64,000 nucleotides of DNA from Ignavibacteria bacterium. GTDB taxonomy: Bacteria > Bacteroidota > Ignavibacteria > SZUA-365. Under the pieces are notes generated by a model, which saw only the letters and a list, made by a program, of their open reading frames with translations, ran no database searches and was not told the origin of the DNA. Positions 8,203 to 17,355 of this stretch are shown one piece after another. The stretch lies in the NCBI GenBank assembly GCA_016720835.1, contig JADKJW010000001.1, positions 186,001-250,000 on the forward strand, read 5' to 3'. The position numbers were made by a program, and so were the translations under genes. Numbering within the stretch: position 1 is the stretch's first letter; each line of letters opens with the position of its first letter.

Positions 8203-10188
8203 GCGGTCCTCGCGCTGCCCGCCGATTCCGTCGCGGCGTTTCGTCAGCGCAGCGATGTTCCCCGGGGATCGCTCTATGCCGCACGCGCGGCGCTTCCCGT
8301 GGCGGTCGCTTCGCCCGGGGTGATTGTCACGATTGTCGAATCCCTCGATCCGCTGACGGTCACGCAGCAGCGCGTCGATCTGCTGCGCAGCGCGCCGACG
8401 GCACGGAGTCTCGCGCCGGAGGACCGGTATGCCGTCAGCGTGTTCCGGAACGGCAGACTTGTCGCGTCGTCGGATCCCGACATTCCGCGGGGTGCGCGGC
8501 TGCCCGCACCGATTGCGGACAGCATGCACGGCAGGTCGGAGAGCCGCTGGTCCGTGCTGCGCACCGGCCGCGGCGAACTTCCGTCGCTCTTCGTCCGGCC
8601 CGCCGCGGACAGCGCCGCATCGATTCTGTGCGTCTCGACGGGGGAGCAGGTGTTCCTGTTCACGGTGTACCGCTGGTTCCGCATCGGCCTGGTCTTCTTC
8701 GCGATGCTTCTCGCGTTGAGCGCGGCGCTGTTTCTGCGTTCCGGTCCGTTCCGGCGCATCCGCGGGCTGCCGTTCTCCACGCGCGTGCGGCTGTCGTTGC
8801 TCGCCGTCGCATCGATCCCGCTCCTGCTCGTCTGGACGAGCGCGCGCCGTTTTGTGGCGGACAGCAACGAGCGGCTCGTGCAGCAGCAACTGCGCGAGAG
8901 CATGGTCACGCTGCGCGCGAATCTGCGCATGAGCACCGGCCCCGGCACACGCGGCACCAGCGCCACCGACGCCGACTGTTTCACCCTCACGGAGCGGACC
9001 GGTCGCGAAGTGAACGTGTACACCGGCGCCGAACTCACCGCGAGCAGCAGACCGGAGCTCTACAGCGCGGGCCTCCTGCACGCGCGACTCCACCCCGAGG
9101 CATTTCTCGCCATCGCGCTCCGCGGACGCGAATTCCGTATCGTCCGGGAGCGCATCGGCGACTTCGAATACTTCGTCGGGTATCTCGGCATCCGCGACGA
9201 GGCGGGCGCGTTCGTCGGGGCGATCTCGACGCCGACGCTGTTCGAGCAGCACCGCGCGGAAGAGGCCACGATACGCGCCTCGGCCGTGATGTTCCTCGGC
9301 ACGGGTCTTGTCGCGCTGCTTGTCCTGGCCGTCAGCGCGGCGCTGGCGCGACAGATCTCCAAGCCGCTGCGCGAACTCACCGCCGCGACGCAGGATATCG
9401 CGGCGGGTGATCTGGAGAAGCGCGTGCGACTGTCCTCCTCCCCGGAGATCGACGAACTGGTCCGCTCCTTCAACAGCATGACCGAGCAGCTGCACATCAG
9501 CAGGAGCGAGTTGGCGTCCGCCGAGCGCGAGCTCGCGTGGAAGGAAATGGCGAAGCAGGTGGCGCATGAAATCCGCAATCCGTTGACACCGATGCGGCTG
9601 GCCGCGCAGCATCTCAAGCGCGCGGCGGACGACAACGCCCCGGACCTCCGCGAACTCATCACGAAGATGGCCGATCTCATCATCGACCGGATCGACACCC
9701 TCACGCGGATCAGCGAAGAGTTTTCCCGTTTCGCGCGCATGCCGTTGCGCACGCCCGCGAATCTCGATATCGGCGCGCTGCTCGCCGAATGCGCGGCGCT
9801 GTTCCGCCATCACGAGCAGATCGACTTCCTCCTCGAAATCGCGGAGGACATTCCTCCGGTGCATGCGGACCGCGAGGAGCTCTCCCGCGCCCTGACGAAC
9901 ATCGTGCGCAACGCGGTGCAGGCCATCGCGCTGCACGGGACGATTCACCTGCGCGCCTCCGGCACTCCGTCGGAGGTCTCCGTGACGATCACCGACACCG
10001 GATCCGGCATTCCCCGCGAGCTGTTGCCGCGGATATTCGAGCCCAATTTTTCGACGAAGACAGAAGGCATGGGACTCGGCCTCGCGATCGTGAAAAAAAT
10101 CGTCGACGATATTCACGGGACCATCCGCATCGACAGCGAGAGCGGGACGGGCACCACGGTGCGCATCGTCCTCCCCGCCGCGCGCTGA
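8167..10188 (+). CDS. NtrY-like sensor histidine kinase, kinase part
   Basis: This is the catalytic continuation of the preceding entry. It has membrane segments (RIGLVFFAMLLALSAALFL and TGLVALLVLAVSAALA) and a HAMP domain (ISKPLRELTAATQDIAAGD). The dimerisation/phosphoacceptor helix is MAKQVAHEIRNPLTPMRL, with the phosphorylatable His in HEIRNP, and the ATPase motifs are N-box NIVRNAVQ, G1 DTGSGIP and G2 GMGLGLAIVKK. The wording EMAKQVAHEIRNPLTP is characteristic of the NtrY branch. The start at 8167 is only where this frame opens; the native protein starts at 6339. No response regulator gene is adjacent, so it behaves as an orphan kinase. Confidence 0.88.
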   Translation: MIRAILTAPGCAAVLALPADSVAAFRQRSDVPRGSLYAARAALPVAVASPGVIVTIVESLDPLTVTQQRVDLLRSAPTARSLAPEDRYAVSVFRNGRLVASSDPDIPRGARLPAPIADSMHGRSESRWSVLRTGRGELPSLFVRPAADSAASILCVSTGEQVFLFTVYRWFRIGLVFFAMLLALSAALFLRSGPFRRIRGLPFSTRVRLSLLAVASIPLLLVWTSARRFVADSNERLVQQQLRESMVTLRANLRMSTGPGTRGTSATDADCFTLTERTGREVNVYTGAELTASSRPELYSAGLLHARLHPEAFLAIALRGREFRIVRERIGDFEYFVGYLGIRDEAGAFVGAISTPTLFEQHRAEEATIRASAVMFLGTGLVALLVLAVSAALARQISKPLRELTAATQDIAAGDLEKRVRLSSSPEIDELVRSFNSMTEQLHISRSELASAERELAWKEMAKQVAHEIRNPLTPMRLAAQHLKRAADDNAPDLRELITKMADLIIDRIDTLTRISEEFSRFARMPLRTPANLDIGALLAECAALFRHHEQIDFLLEIAEDIPPVHADREELSRALTNIVRNAVQAIALHGTIHLRASGTPSEVSVTITDTGSGIPRELLPRIFEPNFSTKTEGMGLGLAIVKKIVDDIHGTIRIDSESGTGTTVRIVLPAAR

Positions 10189-10272
10189 ACGCCATCCGGA
10201 TCACGGCTTCCCGAGTTTGTCCTTTCGGGGTCTTTTCGTAGCTTGCCCTGATTGAATCGAACGCAGGAGCCC

Positions 10273-10878
10273 GTGCAACCGTCATCCCTGATACTCGCAT
10301 CGCTTTCCCCTCGACGGCGCGATCTGCTGCGGCAGATCGGCTTGAAGTTTCATATCATTCCGAGCGCCGTGAACGAAACGATCATGGACGAAGTGGGACC
10401 ATCCGAGCACGTGCGCATTCTGGCCGAACGAAAGGCGCGGGACGTCGCGTTGCGCTTCCCTTCCGGCATTTTTCTCGGCGCGGACACGATCGTCGTCATT
10501 GACGGCGAGATTCTGACCAAGCCCGCGAGCGAAGACGAGGCCGTGCGCATGCTGCAGCGCCTCAGCGGCCAGCGCCACGAAGTCTTCACGGGATTCTCGT
10601 TGCTGGAGATGCCGCAGTGGCGCATCGTCACCGAGTACGAGCGGACCGAGGTATGGTTCCGGAAGCTGAGCACCGATGAAATTCTCGCGTACGTCGCATC
10701 CGGCAGTCCCATGGACAAGGCCGGCGGCTACGGCATCCAGGATGATTTCGGCGCGGTGTTCGTGCAGCGCATCGACGGGGATTTCTACAACGTCGTCGGC
10801 CTTCCGCTCGCGCATTTCTACTGCACATACATGCAATTCATCAAGAGCGGACCGTCGGCCAGTGAAGGCGAAGTTTAG
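10273..10878 (+). CDS. maf: Maf-family nucleoside triphosphate pyrophosphatase
   Basis: 201 residues from the GTG at 10273, with AGGAG four bases upstream; a TTG at 10252 in the same frame would add seven residues. Maf proteins hydrolyse non-canonical or pyrimidine nucleoside triphosphates to monophosphates in the cytoplasm and are linked to arrest of septation. The signature LILASLSPRRRDLL is at the N-terminus, and the GADTIVVIDGEIL and PMDKAGGYGIQDDFGAVFV blocks carry the catalytic Asp and substrate loop of the dTTP/UTPase (YhdE) branch. The length is normal. The following gene overlaps its 3' end by 17 bp, implying translational coupling. Confidence 0.93.
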   Translation: MQPSSLILASLSPRRRDLLRQIGLKFHIIPSAVNETIMDEVGPSEHVRILAERKARDVALRFPSGIFLGADTIVVIDGEILTKPASEDEAVRMLQRLSGQRHEVFTGFSLLEMPQWRIVTEYERTEVWFRKLSTDEILAYVASGSPMDKAGGYGIQDDFGAVFVQRIDGDFYNVVGLPLAHFYCTYMQFIKSGPSASEGEV

Positions 10879-11842
10879 GAAGCGCCTTCTCCTTTCGCTG
10901 GCATTCGGCGCGCTTGTCTTCATCGGATTGACCGTGTTCGCCGATGCGGGCAAACTCGCGGCCGCGTTCGGGCAGTTCACATGGGCGCTGTTTCCCGTGG
11001 TGCTCGCGTGTTCGAGCATGAACTACCTCTTCCGGTACCTGAAGTGGGATTACTACACGCGGGTCCTCGAGATACGGCCCTCCACGTCGGCGAACATCAT
11101 CATTTTCTTCGCCGCGTTCCTGATGGCGGTCACGCCCGGCAAGCTGGGTGAAGTGCTGAAGTCGTATCTGCTGAAGCAGGTCAACGGCACTCCGATCGCC
11201 AGGTCCGCCCCCATCATTCTCGCGGAGCGGCTCACGGATTTCATCGGACTCACCATCCTGATCCTGATCGGGGCCTGGGTGTTCGGGCAGGCGCAGGAGG
11301 TGATCGTCTTCTTCGCGGTGTTCTTCTCGTCGGTCACCGCGCTCCTTGCGTGGCGGCGCGGATCGATGGCGGTGATCCGCGCGCTGGAACGCATCCCGGT
11401 CATCGCCCGCCACGCGCATCACGCGGTGGAGGCGTACGACAGCGTGCATCTCCTGCTGCGTCCGAAGGTTCTCTTCAATGCCGTGGTGCTGAGCGTCGTC
11501 TCGTGGTTCTTCGAATGCGCGGGATTCTGGATCATCCTCCACGAGTTCCATGCGCCGCCCACGCTGCTGAAGGCCTCGTTCATCTACGCGTTTTCGACCA
11601 TCGTCGGGGCGGTCACGATGCTCCCCGGCGGACTCGGAACCACGGAGGGCAGTCTGACCGGTTTGACGATGCTGGCCGGCGCGTCCCGGGACATCGCGGT
11701 GGCCTCCACCTTTCTCATCCGTGTCGCGACCCTGTGGTTTGCGGTCGTCGTCGGCATCGTCGTCACGCTCGCGTTCCAGCACCGGCTCAACATCCGCATC
11801 GAAGACATCGACATCGACACCGACACCGTTCACGCAGGATGA
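10862..11842 (+). CDS. flippase-like integral membrane protein (LPG synthase TM / UPF0104 family)
   Basis: 326 residues from a GTG at 10862 inside the 3' end of maf. About eight membrane spans are visible. Family landmarks are FAAFLMAVTPGKLGEVLKSYLL (quoted in part: AVTPGKLGEVLKSYLL), SAPIILAERLTDFIGLT and MLPGGLGTTEGSLTGL, which match the lysylphosphatidylglycerol synthase transmembrane region/UPF0104 family. Relatives move or modify lipid-linked substrates such as polyprenyl-phosphate sugars or lysyl-PG. There is no MprF-type synthase domain, so lipid transport or translocation is more likely than synthesis. The substrate is unknown. Confidence 0.85.
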   Translation: MKAKFRKRLLLSLAFGALVFIGLTVFADAGKLAAAFGQFTWALFPVVLACSSMNYLFRYLKWDYYTRVLEIRPSTSANIIIFFAAFLMAVTPGKLGEVLKSYLLKQVNGTPIARSAPIILAERLTDFIGLTILILIGAWVFGQAQEVIVFFAVFFSSVTALLAWRRGSMAVIRALERIPVIARHAHHAVEAYDSVHLLLRPKVLFNAVVLSVVSWFFECAGFWIILHEFHAPPTLLKASFIYAFSTIVGAVTMLPGGLGTTEGSLTGLTMLAGASRDIAVASTFLIRVATLWFAVVVGIVVTLAFQHRLNIRIEDIDIDTDTVHAG

Positions 11843-11917
11843 GATTCAGGTTGCCGGGAACATAATCCGGCGCCGCGCGTTCAACTTCCCAACGATGTGC
11901 ACCAGAAGGTCACAACA

Positions 11918-13942
11918 ATGGGATCGCGACGACATCTTTTCGTATTGGCATTCATCCTCGGCGCGACGGGCGCAGGGCGCTGCGCGGCGCAGGACGAGGC
12001 GGGCGACCCGGGTCCGCCGCACACCGGCGGACTGGAGCGGTTGTTCTCCGATCGCGCGGGTGAACGCGACGCGGACCAGCTCATCGCCGAGGAGATCGAG
12101 GACCGCTGCATCCCGCCGCTTGATCTGAACGGAGCCACTGCCGACGAGCTCTCCGGCCTTCCCTTCCTCGCGCCGCATCTGGCGCGGGCCATCGCGGACC
12201 GACGGGCGGCCTTCGGTCCCTTCGCTTCCTGGCAGGAGGTCGGGAGCATCCCCGGCATCGATGCCGCAACGCTCGACGCCCTGCGGCGATGCGCCACATT
12301 GCGGGCGACGCAGGGAGCCCACGTTCTCACGGATGCCGATGTCCGGCTTCGCATCCGGATGCGGCGCGAGGAGCGGCCGCGCGACGGATTCGCGAGCGGC
12401 GCATACGCCGGGCCCCGTGAAGCGGTTGCCACGCGGCTGGTGACACGGCTCGGGGAGCATGTTCTTGCCGGGATCGCGACGGATCGCGATGCCGGCGAGC
12501 CTTCGATCGCCGACCACCTCGCGGGGCACGTAACGCTGGAGGGTTGCGGCGTGGTTCAGAACGTGACCCTCGGCGACTACGCAGTCTCCGAAGGCCAGGG
12601 CCTGGTGTTTCGGCGGCGGTCGGGTTTCGGCAAGGGCGGCGACGCGCTGGCGGCAACGACCGCGGGCGCGCCCGGGCTCACGCCGTTCGCGTCGTCCTCG
12701 GAAGCGGGCAATTTTCGCGGTGCCGCGGCGCACCTCCGCGCCGGCGAGACCTCGCTGCTCGGATTCGTATCGTCGACTCGTCTTGACGCGTCGGTGGATT
12801 CGCTCAGCGGAGAGATCATCAGCATTGACGAGAGCGGTCTTCATCGCACCGTATCCGAGTTGCGCAAGGCGGATCGCGGTGGAGCGGCAGTGGCGGGCGG
12901 CGCGGCGTCGCGCACCTGGCGGCGCGGGAGTGCCGAGTTGCGCGCGGGCATGACCGGGATCGCAACCCGATTCAGCGCGCCCGTCAATCCCCCATCACCG
13001 TTGGGGTTCGGCGGCGACCGCGCCTGGGCGATCGGCGCGCACGTCGACGTCTCCCTTCCCGGCATGCACGCCTTCGCCGAGGCCGCACGATCGCACCGCA
13101 GCTCCGTCGCTTCGATCCTCGGCGTCTCCGCAGCCCTCCCCTGCGGCACGCAGGCAACGATGCTGCTTCGCACCTATCCGCCGGACTTCGTCAGTCTCCA
13201 CGGCTGCGGGTTCGGCGAACGCGGCGGGGAGCTTCAGAATGAAACGGGCGTGTATTTCGGGATTCAGTGGGAACTTCCCAAAACGGTGACGCTGCAGGCG
13301 GCATTCGACATGTACCGCTTTCCCGCCGCAACCGGACTGATCGATATCCCGTCAGCAGGGCACGATGCCACGCTGCTGGCGGAGTGGCGGCCCGGCCGCG
13401 GGACCGCGTTGAGCGTGCGATGGCGGAGGGACAGCAAGGACGCGTCCTTTGCCGCCGTGGACGCCTGCGGCCGGGACATCCGGCCCGTCGTTGCGCGAAC
13501 GCAGGAAAGCGTACGCGCCGAAGTGCGCACGCGCGCGGCCGCGCGCTGGGAGGCGCGGTTCCGTGCGGAATGTTCGCGCACCGCGAGAGGCGCCTTCACG
13601 CCGGCGGAATCGGGCGCGCTGCTGTGCGCGGACCTCCGCGCTCTCCCGTGCGCCTTCGTCCGTCTGGTATTCCGGGCCGTCCTGTTCCGGACCGATTCAT
13701 ACGATTCCCGGGTCTACGCGATGGAGGCCGACCTTCCGGGTTCCGCGTCGAACGCGGCGATGAGCGGTTCGGGCGCGCGCGTCACCGCGCTGGCCCAGCT
13801 GCGCGCCGGTGCCGGGACCTCGCTGACCGCACAGTGGAGCCGCACCGTGCAGCACGGCGCAGCCGCGCTGGGCAACGGATCGGACAGCGTCGCCGGCGAC
13901 GCGCAGGGCGTGCTGTCGCTGCAGCTCGACGCGCGATTCTGA
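11918..13942 (+). CDS. helix-hairpin-helix outer-membrane-type protein
   Basis: 674 residues from the ATG at 11918, chosen over the upstream GTG at 11897 because AGAAGGT is spaced seven bases away and it starts a clean signal peptide (LFVLAFILGATGAGRCAAQ). Residues 60-125 are a ComEA-like helix-hairpin-helix pair (PPLDLNGATADELSGLPFLA and GPFASWQEVGSIPGIDAATL). The rest is a long run of alternating beta-strands ending in LQLDARF, with a terminal Phe as in outer-membrane barrels. HhH plus barrel proteins of this layout are frequent in Bacteroidota and may bind DNA at the surface. Function is unassigned. It converges with rsgA, with a 27-bp gap. Confidence 0.78.
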   Translation: MGSRRHLFVLAFILGATGAGRCAAQDEAGDPGPPHTGGLERLFSDRAGERDADQLIAEEIEDRCIPPLDLNGATADELSGLPFLAPHLARAIADRRAAFGPFASWQEVGSIPGIDAATLDALRRCATLRATQGAHVLTDADVRLRIRMRREERPRDGFASGAYAGPREAVATRLVTRLGEHVLAGIATDRDAGEPSIADHLAGHVTLEGCGVVQNVTLGDYAVSEGQGLVFRRRSGFGKGGDALAATTAGAPGLTPFASSSEAGNFRGAAAHLRAGETSLLGFVSSTRLDASVDSLSGEIISIDESGLHRTVSELRKADRGGAAVAGGAASRTWRRGSAELRAGMTGIATRFSAPVNPPSPLGFGGDRAWAIGAHVDVSLPGMHAFAEAARSHRSSVASILGVSAALPCGTQATMLLRTYPPDFVSLHGCGFGERGGELQNETGVYFGIQWELPKTVTLQAAFDMYRFPAATGLIDIPSAGHDATLLAEWRPGRGTALSVRWRRDSKDASFAAVDACGRDIRPVVARTQESVRAEVRTRAAARWEARFRAECSRTARGAFTPAESGALLCADLRALPCAFVRLVFRAVLFRTDSYDSRVYAMEADLPGSASNAAMSGSGARVTALAQLRAGAGTSLTAQWSRTVQHGAAALGNGSDSVAGDAQGVLSLQLDARF

Positions 13943-13969
13943 ATGACAGGCGCTCTCGCGCGCCGCGCG

Positions 13970-15136
13970 TCAGCGTCCCTCGCTCTCGAAAATCTGCAGA
14001 TAGTTCTTGTAGCGGAGCGGATGAATTTCGTCGTCCTCCACCGCCTGGATGACCGCGCAGCCCGGTTCGTGCGTGTGCGTGCAGGAGGCATAATGGCAGC
14101 GGTCGGCGAAGCGCACGAACTCCGGATAGTAGGTATGGAGATCGATCTTGTCGAAAAAGAAGAGCCCGAATTCACGGATGCCCGGGGTGTCGGCGATGAA
14201 GCCTCCGTCGGCGAGTTCGTAAAGGATGCTCTTGGTCGTCGTATGGATGCCCCGCTGGCTCTGATCGCTCAATTCGGCGATTTTCTCCCTCGCGTCTGGA
14301 ACGATGCGGTTCAGCAGGCTGGTTTTCCCGACACCGGAGTGGCCGGAGAACGCGGAGAGCTTGTCCTTCAGCGCCCCGTGCAATGCCTCGAGACCTTCGC
14401 CGGTCACGCAGCTCGTGAAGAGCACCGTATACCCGGCGTCGCGATACATGGCCGTGATATCCGTCACCACCGCCAGGTCCTCGTCGTCGACGAGATCCAT
14501 CTTGTTGATGAGAATGAGGGCGTCGAGACCTCCCATGGCCGCCGCGATGAGATACCGGTCGATGAGTCCGGGGCGGAGCAGCTCGTTTGACGCGGCGCCG
14601 ACAATCACCAGCAGGTCGATATTCGCCACGAGAACATCGGCCACGTCCCTGTCGATGATGGACGTGCGCGAGAGCGCCGTCCGCCTCGCATACACGTGCG
14701 ACACGATCGCTTCGCCGACCCCGGCATCGAGGTAGCGGACGCGATCGCCGATGACGATGAGGCTGGAGCCGGGATTCTCCGTCGTGGTGGAGCGTCGCGG
14801 GCGGGCGCGCACTTCCTCGTCACCGTCGAGGAGCGTGATCGTCGGTCCACCGACTTCGATGATGATGGCATCGCGTTCGTTTTCCGGGCGGACGACCTGG
14901 TGCATGCGCGGAGCGGAGCGCCTGCGGTGAATCGTATCGCTGTCGGACTCGCCATCACCCGCGTAGCGCCAGCGTGACGTGCCTTTGCGCCAGAGTTTCT
15001 CGACATTCTTGCGTTTGTCCACGCGCCGGGGAGTGTCGTCCTCGGGGAGCGGGATGTCCGGGGCGTCTGAACTCACGGCAGCGGATGTGCGGGGTGTGGT
15101 GTCATCGCCGTAAAATACGCAGTCGGCGACGGACAT
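13970..15136 (-). CDS. rsgA: ribosome small-subunit-dependent GTPase A (RsgA)
   Basis: 388 residues from the ATG at 15136, with a GGGGATG-type site just upstream. RsgA is a circularly permuted GTPase that checks late maturation of the 30S subunit. Motifs appear in permuted order: G4 NKMDL, G5-like SCVTGEG, G1 GHSGVGKTSLL and G3 DTPGIREF, followed by the zinc-binding C/H cluster around CHYASCTHTHEPGC. The OB-fold precedes them (IIIEVGGPTITLLDGDEEV). There is an unusual N-terminal extension of about 85 polar, basic residues before the OB-fold, including RRRSAPRMHQVVRPE. It is divergently transcribed from the transporter at 15225. Confidence 0.95.
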   Translation of the reverse strand: MSVADCVFYGDDTTPRTSAAVSSDAPDIPLPEDDTPRRVDKRKNVEKLWRKGTSRWRYAGDGESDSDTIHRRRSAPRMHQVVRPENERDAIIIEVGGPTITLLDGDEEVRARPRRSTTTENPGSSLIVIGDRVRYLDAGVGEAIVSHVYARRTALSRTSIIDRDVADVLVANIDLLVIVGAASNELLRPGLIDRYLIAAAMGGLDALILINKMDLVDDEDLAVVTDITAMYRDAGYTVLFTSCVTGEGLEALHGALKDKLSAFSGHSGVGKTSLLNRIVPDAREKIAELSDQSQRGIHTTTKSILYELADGGFIADTPGIREFGLFFFDKIDLHTYYPEFVRFADRCHYASCTHTHEPGCAVIQAVEDDEIHPLRYKNYLQIFESEGR

Positions 15137-15224
15137 GCATCCCCGACGCGCCGCGGTCTTTTTCCCTGTCAGCCGCGGTGCTATCTTGGCCGCGACCCGA
15201 TTGCCCACCCTTTCCTCCATCCGC

Positions 15225-16532
15225 ATGCAGTTCAAAGCGAACCCCCTCGGTCATCCTCCCGCATTCCGGCGGCGGCGATCCATCAACTGGCTGACGCTCG
15301 GATTCACGTACGCCTTCATGTACATGGCGCGGTACAATTTGTCCTTCGCGAACAAGGCCCTCTCCGACACTTACGGCTGGGACAAGACCGAGGTGGGCGC
15401 CATCATCACCGCGGCATTGACCCTGTACGGGTTGTCCGCGCTGTTCAACGGTCCGTTGGCGGACCGCATCGGCGGCCGGAAGGCGATGCTCATCGGTTCG
15501 ATCGGCGCGTGCGTGTTCAATGTGCTGTTCGGTCTCGGGGCGTACTTCCATTTCCTCGGGACCGGACCGCTGATGCTCGGGTACTTCGCAACGGTCTGGG
15601 CGTTGAACAATTACTTTCAGTCCTTCAGCGCGCTGTCGCTGATCAAGGTCAACTCAGGCTGGTTCCACATTCGGGAGCGCGGAGTTTTCTCGGCGATATT
15701 CGGATCGATGATCCAGAGCGGGCGCGCATTGATCTTCTTTCTCGGCGGCATCATCGTCGCGATCCTTCCCTGGCAGTGGGTCTTCTTCATTCCGGCGGCA
15801 ACGGTCGCGCTGATGTCGGGCATGACCTACCTTTTCGTGCGCGACAAGCCGGAGGATGCGGGATTGCAGCCGCTCGACACCGCCGACGCGACCAGCGATT
15901 ACACCGGCACGGTCGATTTCCGTTTCGTCGTGAAGCGCGTGTTCACCAACCCGGTAACGCTCACCATCGCGGGGGCGGAATTCTGCACGGGCTTCGTGCG
16001 GCACGGCTTCGAGCAGTGGTTCCCGCGTTTCATGCAGGAGGCGCAGGGGTTGCAGCTGGATTCCGCCCTATTCCAGAAAGGCGCCCTCGCGGTGGTGCTG
16101 GCGGGTATTGCCGGCGCCTTTCTCGCGGGCACGGTGTCGGACTGGTTCTTCCAATCACGCAGGACGCCTGTGGCCTTTGTCGGATACGCGCTGCAGATCG
16201 CCGCGCTCTCCGTCGTCTGGCTGTCCCGGGATCTGACGCTCATCATCGCCGCGTTCATGGTCAACTCGATGGCGATCAGCATGGTGCATTCGATGTTGTC
16301 GGGCACCGCGTCGATGGACTTCGGAGGTCAGAAGGCGGCGGCCACCGCGGCCGGATTGTTTGACGGAATGCAGTACATCGGCGGCGCCGCGGTCGGAGTC
16401 GGCATGGGCTGGCTGTTGGACACGTTCGGATGGGGCGTGTGGGGTCCGAGCATGATCGGGTTCTCCCTCATCGGCGCGAGCCTGATGCTCTTCCTCTGGA
16501 ACGCAAAACCGAGCCGGGCAGCCACGCATTAA
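15225..16532 (+). CDS. MFS transporter of the organophosphate:phosphate antiporter (GlpT/UhpT-like) type
   Basis: 435 residues from the ATG at 15225; earlier in-frame starts run into the rsgA promoter region. Twelve membrane spans are visible. The N-terminal half has FTYAFMYMARYNLSFANKAL, the signature of OPA-family carriers such as GlpT and UhpT, and the MFS loop 2-3 motif ADRIGGRKAM. The middle loop (residues 190-225) separates the two six-helix bundles. It probably exchanges phosphorylated sugars or glycerol-3-phosphate for phosphate across the inner membrane. No catabolic gene is adjacent to fix the substrate. Confidence 0.88.
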   Translation: MQFKANPLGHPPAFRRRRSINWLTLGFTYAFMYMARYNLSFANKALSDTYGWDKTEVGAIITAALTLYGLSALFNGPLADRIGGRKAMLIGSIGACVFNVLFGLGAYFHFLGTGPLMLGYFATVWALNNYFQSFSALSLIKVNSGWFHIRERGVFSAIFGSMIQSGRALIFFLGGIIVAILPWQWVFFIPAATVALMSGMTYLFVRDKPEDAGLQPLDTADATSDYTGTVDFRFVVKRVFTNPVTLTIAGAEFCTGFVRHGFEQWFPRFMQEAQGLQLDSALFQKGALAVVLAGIAGAFLAGTVSDWFFQSRRTPVAFVGYALQIAALSVVWLSRDLTLIIAAFMVNSMAISMVHSMLSGTASMDFGGQKAAATAAGLFDGMQYIGGAAVGVGMGWLLDTFGWGVWGPSMIGFSLIGASLMLFLWNAKPSRAATH

Positions 16533-16568
16533 TTCTTCCATCAGACACCCGTTTTTTGCGAGTCAGCC

Positions 16569-17309
16569 ATGAAACACTCCTTTGACATCATCATCCTTTG
16601 CGGCCGGCCGGCGTCGGGGAAATCCGAGGTGATCGATTACCTCAAGAAGACGCCTGTTGACGAGCGTCTGCGGCGTTTCGGCATCGGCGATTTCGATGAA
16701 ATTGACGACTTCCCGATGCTCTGGACGTGGTTCGAAGAAGACGCGATTCTTGAAAAGATTCTCGGCAAGCCGCGGATGCACACCGATGCGGGCGGGTATT
16801 TCCTGCACCAATACCAATGGGATCTCCTGATCGAGCGCATCTCCCTCGAATACGACAAGCGCCTGCGCGAACCGGACTATCACGAGCGCATGACCACGGT
16901 CATCGAATTCTCGCGAGGCACCGAGCACGGCGGGTATGTGTCGGCCTTCGCACATTTGAGCGACCGCATCCTCGAGCGCGCGGTGATCGTGTACATCGAC
17001 GTCACCTACGAGGAATCCCTGCGGAAGAATCGCAAGCGCTTCAATCCGTCACGGCCGGATTCCATTCTCGAGCACGGGCTTCCCGACGAGAAGCTGGAGC
17101 GGCTCTACAAGGAGGTGGATTGGGACGCGGTGTCCGCGTCTTCTCCCTCGCATATCGACATTCGTGGCAAGCGCGTCCCGTACGTCGTCCTGGATAACAT
17201 CCCGAGCAAGACCGACGATCCGGCTTTGCTGGGACCCGCGCTGGAGGAGTTGTTCGCAAAGGCGCGTGTGGTGGGAAGGGGCGAGCCGGGAGTAGGGAGT
17301 GGGGAGTAG
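16569..17309 (+). CDS. P-loop NTPase, nucleoside/adenylate-kinase-like
   Basis: 246 residues. The Walker A motif GRPASGKS is at residues 12-19, after a hydrophobic strand (IIILC). A Walker B-like strand VIVYIDVTYEESLRKNRKRF follows, with a basic lid. No familiar substrate-specific motif was recognised, so the phosphorylated substrate is unknown; annotation as an ATP-binding or nucleoside-kinase-like protein is safe. The last seven or so residues (PGVGSGE) are encoded by the intergenic heptamer array GGGAGTR, so the natural C-terminus was probably extended by repeat growth. Confidence 0.75.
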   Translation: MKHSFDIIILCGRPASGKSEVIDYLKKTPVDERLRRFGIGDFDEIDDFPMLWTWFEEDAILEKILGKPRMHTDAGGYFLHQYQWDLLIERISLEYDKRLREPDYHERMTTVIEFSRGTEHGGYVSAFAHLSDRILERAVIVYIDVTYEESLRKNRKRFNPSRPDSILEHGLPDEKLERLYKEVDWDAVSASSPSHIDIRGKRVPYVVLDNIPSKTDDPALLGPALEELFAKARVVGRGEPGVGSGE

Positions 17310-17315
17310 GGAGTG
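17288..17315 (+). repeat. heptamer tandem repeat (GGGAGTA/GGGAGTG), four units
   Basis: Four perfectly phased 7-bp units alternate between GGGAGTA and GGGAGTG. The array straddles the stop codon of the P-loop gene at 17307-17309. Confidence 0.85.
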
Positions 17316-17355
17316 ATGAGTCATCGGACACCTTGCACCTGCCCCTTGTCACCTG

